A stretch of DNA of 64,000 nucleotides from Phlebiopsis flavidoalba. Taxonomy: Eukaryota; Basidiomycota; Agaricomycetes; Polyporales; Phanerochaetaceae. The notes under the pieces were generated by a model. That model had not been told where the DNA came from. It was given only the letters and a program-made list of their open reading frames with translations, and did not search any database. The stretch covers positions 1 to 64,000 of the forward strand of contig JAOCPU010000085.1 in NCBI GenBank assembly GCA_035772785.1. Direction: 5' to 3'. Positions 24,168 to 34,041 of the stretch are shown in pieces. The first letter of the stretch is position 1. Every line of letters starts with the position of its first letter. A program made the position numbers and the translations under genes.

Positions 24168-24766
24168 CGTGGTGATACCAGCGCCGCGTGTCGTTCGAAT
24201 AGCCTTTTCCGCGCAAATGAAAAGATGCGGTCTGGCTTCTTCTGTTGTGTCCGTGGTGGTGTGGTAGGTCAGGCGAGGTGGCGTACGCAAGGGACCTGGG
24301 CATCGCGGGTGCCGCCGAGCGATCGTACTTGAATGGCTGCCAATTCGGCATGGGGCCCAGGTTTTCTGTGGGCACATGATGCTTTTGCGGGCCGTTTTAG
24401 TCCAAATCTGGCGGGAAACCGTTGCCAATTCGGCCGAATCCCGCCCAATACGTCACAGTCGATGACATGCCCTACGCTCGGTCGCGCGCGAAAACAGTCA
24501 AGACTTTGAGGTATCGTGGATACCACCAGTATCACTCATTTCATCGTCATGAGGATGGCCCCATCACAAGGCGAAGAACGGTTCATCGCATGAGCGTCCG
24601 AGCGCATTCCACCGACAATGGATTCCTCTTTGCGCCAAAAAACTATTACACAGATATTTATAACACCACCAGACCATAGTCGGTTGCGCCCCCGGATTGC
24701 TCCAAAAAAAAAAAAGATATTATACACCAATTAGTTTCCGAATATTTGTGAACCAGATGCTCTGAT
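24168..24766. other. Intergenic, upstream of the NRDE gene
   Basis: Promoter side of the NRDE gene and 3' flank of the small gene. Contains a 12-A run near 24703-24714. No gene seen. Confidence 0.5.
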
Positions 24767-25177
24767 TTACACCAGCCGACCGCCAGGCTCATACAGCTTC
24801 CGCTGCTCCTCAACACCGACGTCATCGACCACGCGTGTTACCGCGCGGACAGAGTCGCCGACGGCCTTGTCGCGCGCGGCGTCGGCGTCGGCGTGCGTGC
24901 CCCGAACGTCGAGGGGAGCTTTTCCCGGGCCCAGTCTGCGGCCTGCTGAGCCAAGGCTGTGTCACGAGGTTAGCCCGCGGACGCAGTGGATGTGCGAGTG
25001 ACGACGTACGTGTCTGGCCGGTCGATGCGGAGGCTTTCTCTTCTTGGGGTGGGACGAGGGAGTTCATTGGCTGGGAACATTAATATGAGGAAACCCGCGG
25101 CTTTGAGGAGAGACGTGTGACGCGTACCTTTCCTCGGAAGCCTTCAGATGTTCGCCGGCGTTCGTGAGATGGCTCAT
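24767..25177 (-). CDS. Small hydrophilic protein (about 90-100 aa), three exons
   Basis: Start MSHLTNAGEHLKASEE (25177-25128), ending at a GTACGCG donor. A short middle exon reads EEKASASTGQT before another GTACGT donor. The last exon after GTGACACAG reads ALAQQAADWAREKAPLDVRG, then THADADAARDKAVGDSVRAV, and ends EEQRKLYEPGGRLV at a TAA (24767). The product is Ala/Asp/Glu/Lys-rich with no signal peptide or membrane segment and looks like small stress-type or LEA-like helical proteins; that likeness is by composition only. The phase at the first acceptor does not fit exactly, so one indel or a different acceptor is likely. Confidence 0.6.
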
Positions 25178-25641
25178 AGTGTGTAGTGTAGTCGTGAGAG
25201 TGGTGTTGAAGTCTATCAACGTAGGGTTAGATTGAGAGGGTACGAGCCAACCGCGGTTTTATAAACGACGAGTGCGCCGTGGGGTGACATCATAGGTGTA
25301 CGTGACCGTGGCTATATGTGCGGAGGGAGCCACCAGCGCAAAACGCCACCCCGACACCACCACGCCGGGTAATATGGTCGTCCCAATGTAGGAGTGGCAG
25401 TCTGTCAAGGCAGTTTTCCAGCTGCGTGTCTGAAAGAGAATGACGCACTTTGACTGCAGGACATCGAGGGCTGTATGCTGCGAGAAACGCCAGTGTTTTC
25501 GGTAAACGTCTGGGGTGGAGCCCGGATTGACGTGGCGCGAGAGCGCCTTGCTATGTATACCCAAAGGTCGATGAATTTTGAAGAATATTCGACCTAACAA
25601 ATGGATTGCACAACGTGACACCTATGTAAAGCAATAGATCA
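25178..25641. other. Intergenic
   Basis: Promoter side of the small gene and 3' flank of SDR-1. An open frame of 120 codons on the minus strand (25621-25259) has no recognisable feature and is not called. Confidence 0.4.
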
Positions 25642-26539
25642 TTACACGGCATACCCCTGTGGTAGACCATGTTGAGCAAAAAAACATAGCCACAAATTTC
25701 CACGGCACTCACCCCATTCACAAAGATAGTCTGTCCATTGACCCAGCTCGCCTCCTCCCTCGCCAAAAACGCAACAACAGGCCCAATCTCCTCCGGCCGC
25801 CCAATGCGCTTGAGCGGATGCAGATTCGCGACCTCCTCCGCGAGATGCGGATACCCCGCCACGGGCGCCGCGGAAGAGGTCCGTGTCGGTCGCGCTGGGC
25901 GCGACGGCGTTGACGGTGATACCCGCGCGCGCCGAGGTCTTTGGCGAGTACGCGGGTCATCTGCTCGATGGCGCCCTTGCAGGCGACGTAAAGGAGATAC
26001 TGGGGTCGGACGAGGGAGACTTTGGTTTGTGAGGACGACATGAAGACTATGCGGCCGCCTGGGGTGGGAAGAGACGTTGAGCACAGATGTTGTTTGCGCG
26101 AAGCAGCTACGCACCAGACGACATGTGCTTAGACGCAGCTTGCACCATGAAGAGAGGCACCTTGACGTTGGCCTCGAAGCCTTCGTCGAACTGTTTCTCG
26201 GTGATGCGTCCAGCGCGTCTGGCTCGGCAGTGATGGCCAGCGTTGAGGACGAGGATGTCGACCTTGCCGAATCGCTTGACCGTGTCCTCCACGAGCTGCA
26301 GAGCCTCCGCCAACGAAGTCATGTCCGCCTTCATCGCGACGGCGGCTCCCTTGCCCTCTGCGCTGACGCGTTCGACGAGTGCGTCGGCTGCAGCTTTGTT
26401 GTTATTGGCGTAGCCTCCCCACTGTTGACAACGACCGTCGCCCAGGGTCGCTGGCGAGACGCGAGACGATGCAGTCGCCGATGCGACGCGAGAGGATCAC
26501 AGTGACAATGGCAACTTTGCCTGTGAGAGAGAGAGACAT
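25642..26539 (-). CDS. Short-chain dehydrogenase/reductase, FabG-like (SDR-1)
   Basis: Classical NAD(P)-dependent SDR, probably cytosolic; the substrate cannot be told. Start MSLSLTGKVAIVT (26539). The cofactor loop reads SRRIG with a frame break before it. KADMTSLAEALQLVEDTVKR and FGKVDILVLNAG follow, then ITEKQFDEGFEANVKVPLFM. An intron of 56 bp (26059-26114) precedes GRIVFMSSSQ. The active site is Tyr-x3-Lys in YVACKGAIEQMTRVLAKDLG. LHPLKRIGRPEEIGPVVAFL and SWVNGQTIFVNG come next. A second intron (25657-25712) precedes a 15-bp last exon coding GYAV. Frame breaks occur at the cofactor loop, in the LVLNAG..ARRAGRI region and near TVNAVAP. SDR-2 (48929-49820) is a close paralogue with both introns in the same places. 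Confidence 0.85.
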
Positions 26540-27489
26540 GGTTCGTGAGCTTCTCGAGTATGTGCTTGAAAGGACCGCACAGCGTACCATTTTGTACTCA
26601 AGGGTATGGTGCAAACCGAGAGAAGAAACGACATGCCGTTGAGCAGTGCGCGTACCCTCGGCAGCCCACCTCATCGGGGGTCGCTTCAGAAACACCGTGT
26701 ATCCCAAACAGCATTGGACGCTCGTCATGACCGCCAGCGAGTCAACTTGCAAAGTCAGCCGGTGAACACAGCAGAGCCGTGAGCATCGCTGCGACAACGA
26801 GTCAATGTACCATAGCCTTCGGAGAGCTTTGTAGCGGCAACTTGATGACCGAGTGAGGTAAGTCGCCCTTGGCTTAGACTGAGACGACGGTTCACCGAAC
26901 GTAAACGACTCATTGCAAAGCGGCGCGGCGAGCGTCTCGAGAAGTGGTCGGTGGGTCGTTCCTGCCGCGCTACGGGGGCATCGCTGTTGTTAGAATGAAG
27001 GATTGTTAGATCGACAATGAGAAAACTCACTGCTTCACGCTATTCGACGCCGTGACTTGTTTCTAATACCCCGAGGTCGGCAATTGTAAAGTCGAAACGT
27101 TTGCGCGAATCCCGCCCGCGGGTGACTGGCAAGAAGTTCGGTCGTGGGGCGCACACCAGAGTTTTTCACCACAGTGCATATCATGATATGTGACCATATA
27201 TCGCACAATATGCACTACTTTCTGTTGACTACCATCTGACCTGGTGTGTCGACAAGGCCTAGACGGTGGTGTGAGTGTAAGCACATGTGTACGAGTCTGA
27301 GCGAGCTCCATGTAAAGTCTTTCGCATGTTGTAGGGTTTCACTAGGGTTGAGTGAATATCATGGCTGAGGGTGTCTATCTGATCCAGTGACGGGTAGCGT
27401 GAGGGTAATTGCAGAGGTCGTGGTGGCAAAAGGAGAGACGCGTCGCGCGTCGCTCGTCCAGTCTGGATCTCAGCGTCACGTGAAGCCAT
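26540..27489. other. Intergenic between SDR-1 and duplicated unit A
   Basis: No gene supported. Holds the upstream region of SDR-1 and, from about 27490, the first bases similar to the start of unit B (33920). Confidence 0.45.
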
Positions 27490-27589
27490 CTCAGTCGCGA
27501 GGACAGGGTCTCGTCACTTTGACCGCAACTCATCTCTCTCACCAAATCTAGCTACACCGCCGTTGTGCGATTTACGACATATTCTTATG

Positions 27590-30500
27590 CCGCGGAAGCG
27601 CCGCGCCCCTATCCCCCAATACGAACTTGAGCGAGTGGCCCCTGAAGAAACACGCAAGTCGCCACCACCATTTGAAGATGGAGTTGTCCCCCGGCGATCT
27701 ATGGCAGCTCACTCTAGACGAAAGTCACTCTATGCGGCAAAAAGGAAAAGATCTCTTCTGCGTCCACTCAGAATATTCGGGTTCTGCTACAATGCTTTGC
27801 GCTGGATGGTAACCAGCTGTCAGGCCGAGTTCACGCCTCATACGTGATGCCTTTCCACTGCACCCCACAGGCACACGGCCAACCTCGTTGCAGGCGGCTT
27901 CTTCCACGCCTTTCCTGGTGAGGAAAAGGAGAAGCTCAAGCGAAGAAAGCTGCTTCATTGTTCACTACATGGGCGGCGAGGCCTAAGAACAGGGGCGAAA
28001 TCGTTCGAGGCGCACTTGAAGAGTTTGAAGCGCGTTATCGATTACATAGGCGATTTGCTCCTATGTAGAGATAAAAGCGCACGAGAGGACCGACCCGTCT
28101 CAAATTCCAAGACCGAATGCGATGTGGGGCCGAGTCCCTACCGCGGAGACGCAAGCCGCGGCTCAGGATGGTACGCTTTCGTGGTGCAGTATGCAACTCA
28201 GCTCTCAAGCAAAATTCGTTACAGCCGACTCGGAAATGGGCGGAGCCCGATGAATCAGCTGATTCATTAGAAGAACGCGAGAGAGAGGCCTCGAAAGGTA
28301 CGGCGAACCGCGTCAGGGGCGCGAGTACTTGTCGTGGGGACGCAAGACTCTGCCTCATCGACGAGATCCCAGCCAAATCACGCGACAGAGGATGGTATGG
28401 TCTTATGGTACAATGCTGAACCCAGCCTCTAACGTCAAACCTGTCACAGATCGGTTGGAGACGGCGGAGCTCGATAAATTCCTCGAATCATTAAGAGAAT
28501 GCGAGAGGAGAGTAAAGGCCGCTGCAGAACAGTACTTGGATCTACTCGCAGAGAATGTCAAAACATTTCAGAGCCCAGGAAAAATCCACTCCGGATGCCC
28601 GAAACCCCTACAGCGATGGTAAGTCCTCTCATATGTCGACACTTGGAAGCACCATTTCGATCGCTTTGAGAGGGGCTTTCATGACATTCCCATGATCTGG
28701 AGGTTGCAGCCCCATTATGGCTTTGAAATAAATTTATTCGTCAGGTTGTCGTGCGTTGGACCAAAAACTCAGATAGAAGGGGCAATTATTCCACTTCTTC
28801 AGGCTCGCATGAGGGCAGTGCCGGCTCACAGCGACTCCATATGGGATCCACTACTCAGCATTCTAACGTCGAGGGTCGAGGCCACTTGTCTGTCACGTCT
28901 GCAGACCCAGCTGATCCCGCGATGCAGAACATGCTGTCTGCGCTCCAAGACCGCGTCGCCACGCTGGTCAAGCAACGCCACGCATGAGATGGACCAGAGC
29001 ATGGACATGTACGACAGGCCCTGACCCTCAGCAAAGACGCCACCACAGCTACTCGTCAGCTGGCGAGAATCAAGCAGGAGATGGCGACCCATGCGCACCG
29101 CGCGGACGTTACCTGCCGTCTTCCGACATACACGCACAGTCATCTAGTGCAAAACCGCGCTCAGCCGGAGAAGATGGGACAGGACCGCCAACGCTCTGGA
29201 ATATTGCGACGACCGACTGTGCACTTCCGGGAGGAGGTGTCTGTTCTCGGCGAGAACCACTCGCAGAAGTCTGAAAGATATCATCATCACTTGTCCTGAC
29301 GCTAGTGAGGACGATCCCCCGCTCTACGTCCAACTGCGCTGCTCATGTGCTCGACGGAACGCATCACTGGTGCACCGCGTCGACGCGACGTACAACATCC
29401 TGCTTCGTTGCACCGCGCACATGCGTTCTCATCTCGCCACGGGCGGGTTCTTCCATGCGTCTGCGGAGCGAAGCGGGACCAGCGACGGAAGACAGAGATT
29501 TTGAATTGCCGCTACATGGGCGGCGAGGCGCAAACGAGAGGCGCCTCATTCGACGCAAAGCTGCAAGGCACGAAGCCCTTGGTGGATTACGTCCGCAGAT
29601 GTGCTAAGATCGAGATAAAAGGAAGTGTGGATGAGGCATCCTGTCGGGATGAAGGACGCGAGCATGGAAGACCCGGAAGAGGACCTTGAAAGCGGAAAAG
29701 TCTGTCCGTACGATGAACCCTACGAGAACGAAGAGGCCGTAACCGCAGCCACAAATTACATGTCCCGCTCCTCTCACCGATGGCCCGCTCCCCGTGGGCA
29801 GCACCCTAACTACCTCCCCTAATTCCTCTTCTTCAGTCTCTTCCCCAATCGACATCGAGCTCTTTTGCTATCCTCCAAACGTCTATACACCACACGAGTC
29901 TTCGTATATCTTGAAGTTTCATTGTACCGTGCAAGAACGGACGCACCTCGCCGCCGGTGGATGGTTCCATGCCTACACGGTACGCCGTAAGACAACGCCA
30001 ATAATGGACTGTCATTACATGGGTGGAGATCCCCTACCTCGGGGTTAGCGAGCACATTGTGCCGTTTGAAGCACGGCTTGCAAGTACAGCGGGGGTCGAG
30101 AAGTACATCCACCCATGGATGTGATTTTTTTCGAAATATTCGCATTACGCTCGGGAGGAACTTGAAGGCCAGGATGCGTCGGAGACAGCTGAAGAGCCTT
30201 CTAGCAGCAGGAAGTCAGGTGGCGCTATATGGTAGGGACCTCGCACGCTCACGGCGGCGTCGAGTCCGTAGAAGACGACACAGCTACTCGGATGGAGGAC
30301 ACAACAATCCGAGATGTTACGCACAGTTGTTCAGGTGGATAGCGGCGCAGGTCCTATGGATGGTACGATGGGGCGCCACTACAGCGTGTAAATATGCTCA
30401 CGGGTAGTTTTTGTTTTCAGAATCCCCGGATGACATAGCCATCCGGTTAACTCACCTACTCGACGACGCAAAACGGCTGGAATCTATAGCAAAAGCGGCG

Positions 30501-31320
30501 GAAAAACACGATACCAAGAGCTTTCCACGAAAGTGTATTCGCAAGCCCCGCTCCAACTTCAGCTTGACGAAGCGAACGCACGTATTAAAGAGCAGTTTGA
30601 GAGCCGTGAGCCTACGACGCCATAGTACGCATAGCTGTGGGACTCATACGGATGACAGAATATACCTATGACCCCCAAGCGTCACGAAAAACAACCGCAG
30701 GATCTCTGAATGCCATGGACCAATCCAAGGAGGCTCCTGTCGGCACGCCCTCCCGTTGGTTCGCTATCGACTCGGCTCTCCTGCGCACGGGCAGGACCCC
30801 CTTCACCGTCAGCGCTGCCCGGCCTCGAAGGCCCTAGAGTCAATGGTGAGCAAATCTCGATGATAACGGGAGGAATAACAAATATTCAACGCCAGCCACA
30901 TAGATTGTCACCGTAAAAGGCAGAGCGGCGACTATACGAGTCCCGGGCCGTCTATCGGGGGGTACACCCCTACGCATGCGCAATCTGCCACGGATAGAGG
31001 ACTGGGGGTCAACAATCAAGAGGCCCGATGACGCACCTACACCTCCTGCAAGACCAGCAGGAGAAATTAGAAAAGGCTGTGGGAAAGATCAGCGGAGGCG
31101 ATTAAATCGCTGCTGGTACGAGGTCACAAACTAAGAGATGAGAACAGACTCCTTGAACGACATCTTATGAATCTTCGCGGAGAGTCATTATGGGCTTGGA
31201 CCAAGTCAACAATGAGCACTCAAAAGATTTTTCCAGGGAGAAATCGAGTTCAGCAAATGCTGGACAACGTCTCCGCATCCATCATGGTGGTGACACAGGT
31301 TTAAATATTTTATACAGGCT
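27590..31320 (+). CDS. Tripartite repeat-domain protein, copy A (new family), heavily frame-disrupted
   Basis: I do not recognise this family. It contains three diverged copies of one domain of about 100 residues, at about 27778-28080, 29322-29640 and 29844-30150. Each shows a Cys-Tyr strand, then F-H/R-C-T, R-x-H-L-x2-GG-F/W-F-x-A, about 20 residues later H/R-Y-M-G-G, and a final Y-x-E-I-K element. Visible examples are LKFHCTVQERTHLAAGGWFH (third copy) and FDAKLQGTKPLVDYV (second copy). Between copies 1 and 2 lies a helical segment ELDKFLESLRECERRVKAAA (28460) and MLSALQDRVATLVKQR (28930). After copy 3 comes SIAKAAEKHDT and a second helical region. No signal peptide or membrane segment was seen. 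Start and end are uncertain; almost every segment changes frame, so this copy may be a pseudogene. Confidence 0.45.
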
Positions 31321-32063
31321 GACACGAGTTTGACAGCGAAACCACTTCCAAACGATGGTTTCTTCCATGAAGTAGAGGGCGGAACAATCCTCCATCTCGT
31401 TCCAGATACTGCTTGTATGATGTATCGCATAGCTTACACGCATCCGACCAAGCGAAGGGTGGGGCGGGGGGGGGGGGGCGCAGCAGCATATACAGCGGCG
31501 GATGGAGGGACGTTTTCAGGACGATGAAAAGCTGGGACCCACGGGGTGAGACTCTGATACCGGACGGGTGTACCTGGGATGCTTTGGAACGTTTGAACAT
31601 TATAGTTACAAACTGACCATCGGGTCATCATATGAGAATTCGCTGATCTTGCAAAGTGCCTTTTGCTGGAGAGCTTTCGGGTGACAATATTACACATTTT
31701 ATTTTTATTTTTTAGAGGGCTGCGAAGAGGCTGATAGTCATGGTAAGACGAGGGACAAGGCTGCAAGACGCACCCGCCTGATAGTCATGGTAAGACGAGG
31801 GACACAAGACGCACCCCAGAAAGCATCCACACAGAAGTGGCATGGTCGTACGGACACGATAAGCGCACTTGACGGCGAGTACGGTGAGTGCGGCGAGAAG
31901 CGGCCGCCGCGCGTGCAGTGTTGTGGCATCTGTAACATTGCGAAGTGTTTCGGAGGGAGTAAACTAAGCTTTTGCGGGGCTCAGAACTCCGTGTTATTTG
32001 CTACGTTGTATATAAGCTTCACGAATTCCTCTAGGCTGAGTATTTTTATCGCACTCACCTGCT
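31321..32063. promoter_or_regulatory. Upstream region of cerato-platanin copy A with a local tandem duplication
   Basis: No gene is supported. A segment starting GATAGTCATGGTAAGACGAG occurs twice in a row, at about 31734-31776 and 31783-31817; unit B has it once (about 38228). A TATATAAGC box lies at 32009-32017, about 47-55 bp before the first ATG. A G-rich run (10 G) lies near 31469. Pieces similar to the end of the tripartite gene (31330-31450) continue into this region. Confidence 0.5.
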
Positions 32064-32524
32064 ATGAGACACTTTCGCAAGTGTGGTCCTCTCCGCCCCG
32101 AGCGCCGTCTCGGTCACCTACGACCCATTCTATGACAACCGCGCAGGCTCGCTTTCCGACGTTACTTGCTCTGACGGGCGCAACGGGACTACTTACCAAA
32201 GGTCCTCCTTACCTCTCGCACCATGCACCTTCGTGTTGACCGCGCACACAGGCTTCACGACCTTCGGCTCTCTCCCGACGCCTTTCAAATCGGTGGCGCA
32301 GCCGCCGTCGCGCACTTCAACTCGCCCTTGTGTGGCTCGTGCTGGGCGCTCACGCTCAACGGCACTACGGTGAACGTTCTCGCGATCGACCAGGCCCTGG
32401 CTGGGTTCACCATCGCTGAGGCCGCCATATGATGCACTCGTGGGTGACGAGTATGTAGGACTTGACCCAGTGATTGCGCTCGCGCAGACAGGTTGCTCCG
32501 TCTGTGTGTGAGCTGGATAACTGA
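32064..32524 (+). pseudogene. Cerato-platanin-like gene, copy A, signal-peptide region deleted
   Basis: Homologue of the secreted cerato-platanin at 38525. The ATG at 32064 is kept, but a net deletion of 32 bp removes the codons of the hydrophobic core of the signal peptide and shifts the frame. Downstream, the body is well preserved: TCSDG, then an intron with an acceptor CGCACACAG (near 32251), CGSCWALTLNGT, and the last Cys in SVCEL before a TGA at 32524. All four family cysteines are present as codons. A further base change disrupts the frame before the C-terminal part (GCCGCCATATGATG). Unless an upstream start restores export, this copy cannot make a secreted protein. Confidence 0.7.
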
Positions 32525-32923
32525 GTGGGATGTGAACGCGTGAACTGTCATCATGCGGGCGGGCGTGCTTGGGTACAATGAATTGGCAGAGTCGATATCT
32601 TTCTTCACGATATACTATCGAATATGAGTCCAATGACGTATTTTCGAGTTGGCTAGTAGGCTACTCACCGACTCATGTGGGCCAGCGAGAGACAAGAAGC
32701 AAGTCCCTTCTGAGCGTGTTCTGTTGACTGGCTAACAGAATATTAGGAGGCTGACGGTCGGGTCCAATGCGTACCATATTTCCGCGACAGCGTGACATTT
32801 AAGGCACCATATGTCCTCACAACAGCAAAAAATGGAAGAAATACGGCTATAATTATGCGGATGGTGCAGTACATTGGACGGGAACAGCGAATAAAGGGCA
32901 ACATAAAGTCCAGTCCACGGTGG

Positions 32924-33643
32924 CTAGTTGATGGAGAAGGGCGAGGCTCTTGTTTCCGGAGTCGCCCATGACTAGGGTACGTGGGTCAACGTGAGCTCTT
33001 GGGGATCGCCATTGAATGAATGTAGATACTCACGAACGACGATATAGTCGTTTCGCGGGTCGACGTGAGGCAACCGTGATCTGCACGCTGCCCTGGTGTA
33101 GGTCGAAATCTTCAGCGAGCGGGTGTTCTGTCCCATTCGTGTTATCTGATGACCAAATTGTAACCGAGAGCAGCACATACCAATGTCCAAGTTTTCGTCA
33201 GAGCCATCACTCTACGTGTCCGAGAAAGATATTTTCCTGTTTGTGTTGGTAATTTGGTTAGGAGGGTTTGCTCGTGTCCCTGCGCGATCAATGAGCATTA
33301 CAGAACGAGGTTTCCAGGGCACTGACCAGGTTATTTTGACGGTTTTCCCCACTACCCATACCGTTTCGGCATCGGGCGATGTGATCCTAGGGGGTCCAGA
33401 CGTCCCTACGCGTCAGGTTCGGCATGGTACCGTTTCCTAAGGATGCGCCGTCGAGTTCGTTCCCAGTGAGTTGATAGTTTGTGTTGCCGTAGGCCACGTT
33501 GTAGTCGCCAGTGGATGCAGGTTCAACTTCAGCGAAAGTTCTGTTTTGTTAAAGTGCGCCAGTAGATAGAGCGTCCGAGTACACAAGGCTAAATGTCGCC
33601 AAAGAAGTAGAGAGTTTAAAGCCAAGTAGGAGCGCGTAGTCAT
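32924..33643 (-). CDS. KRE9/KNH1-like secreted Ser/Thr-rich protein, copy A, frame-disrupted
   Basis: Counterpart of the copy at 39420-40128, with the same exon order. The start is MTTRSYLAL at 33643, a signal peptide broken by an indel. Further on are the VWxP..SPDAETVW block (33400-33340), GHVE..SDENLDI (near 33190), an intron, then QVTVASR/HVDP and NDYIVV (33060-33040), a second intron, and GDSGNKSPAL/PFSIN before the TAG at 32924. More frame breaks than copy B, including a stop in the VWxP region, so it may be inactive. Confidence 0.6.
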
Positions 33644-33649
33644 TATGTC

Positions 33650-33890
33650 ACCAGTGGGAAGGGGTAGAGTCTGTAGAGTAATTGTAGCAAAAGAGAGGAC
33701 CCTCCAGGCAGTAGGCGTAGGGAAAGCGGTCAATACTGCGAGTACAGGCAGGACAACGGTCTAGAACGAGGTGGATATCACTGCGAGCTGCCATGATAGT
33801 CAGGACCAGTCCCTGTCACGTGCGGGCCGCTGTGGCGCGTGCTTACGAGTCACGAAAGTGTCCAGTCGTAAGTCTTCGTAAGTCCAGAAA
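33650..33890. promoter_or_regulatory. KRE9-like promoter, copy 1
   Basis: About 240 bp between the KRE9-like start of unit A and the left edge of unit B. It shares GTCACCAG, GGTAGAGT..GTAGAGTAATTG and a distal CTGTCACGTGCGG..GCG element with two other copies (40130-40330 and 42785-43010). The CACGTG hexamer would suit a bHLH-type factor (inference). Confidence 0.45.
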
Positions 33891-34041
33891 TCTAGATTGG
33901 AGCATCACGTGCAGGCATCTCAATCTCCGCGTAGTCTCATCACCTTGACCGAAACATATAGTCTCCCAAAGGCAGACGGCGTTAACAGCGGAAGAAACAT
34001 ATCTCTCTCACCAAAATCCAACAAAATCGCCATTGGACAAA

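Larger units (their letters stand above)
27490..33890. repeat. Tandem duplication unit A (about 6.4 kb)
   Basis: Direct repeat of unit B. Matching landmarks run in the same order and orientation at an offset of 6.45-6.73 kb: three copies of a new domain, the coiled-coil segments, the cerato-platanin gene, and the KRE9/KNH1-like gene with its promoter. Stretches upstream of the cerato-platanin gene look about 90% identical by eye, while the domain-coding parts are more diverged and carry many indels. No transposon ends or long inverted repeats flank the units. Confidence 0.85.

Noticed and set aside
23346..24428. Open frame of 360 codons on the minus strand taken at face value
   Set aside because: It runs through the NRDE gene but crosses an intron and several frame changes, and begins upstream of the true Met-Cys start.
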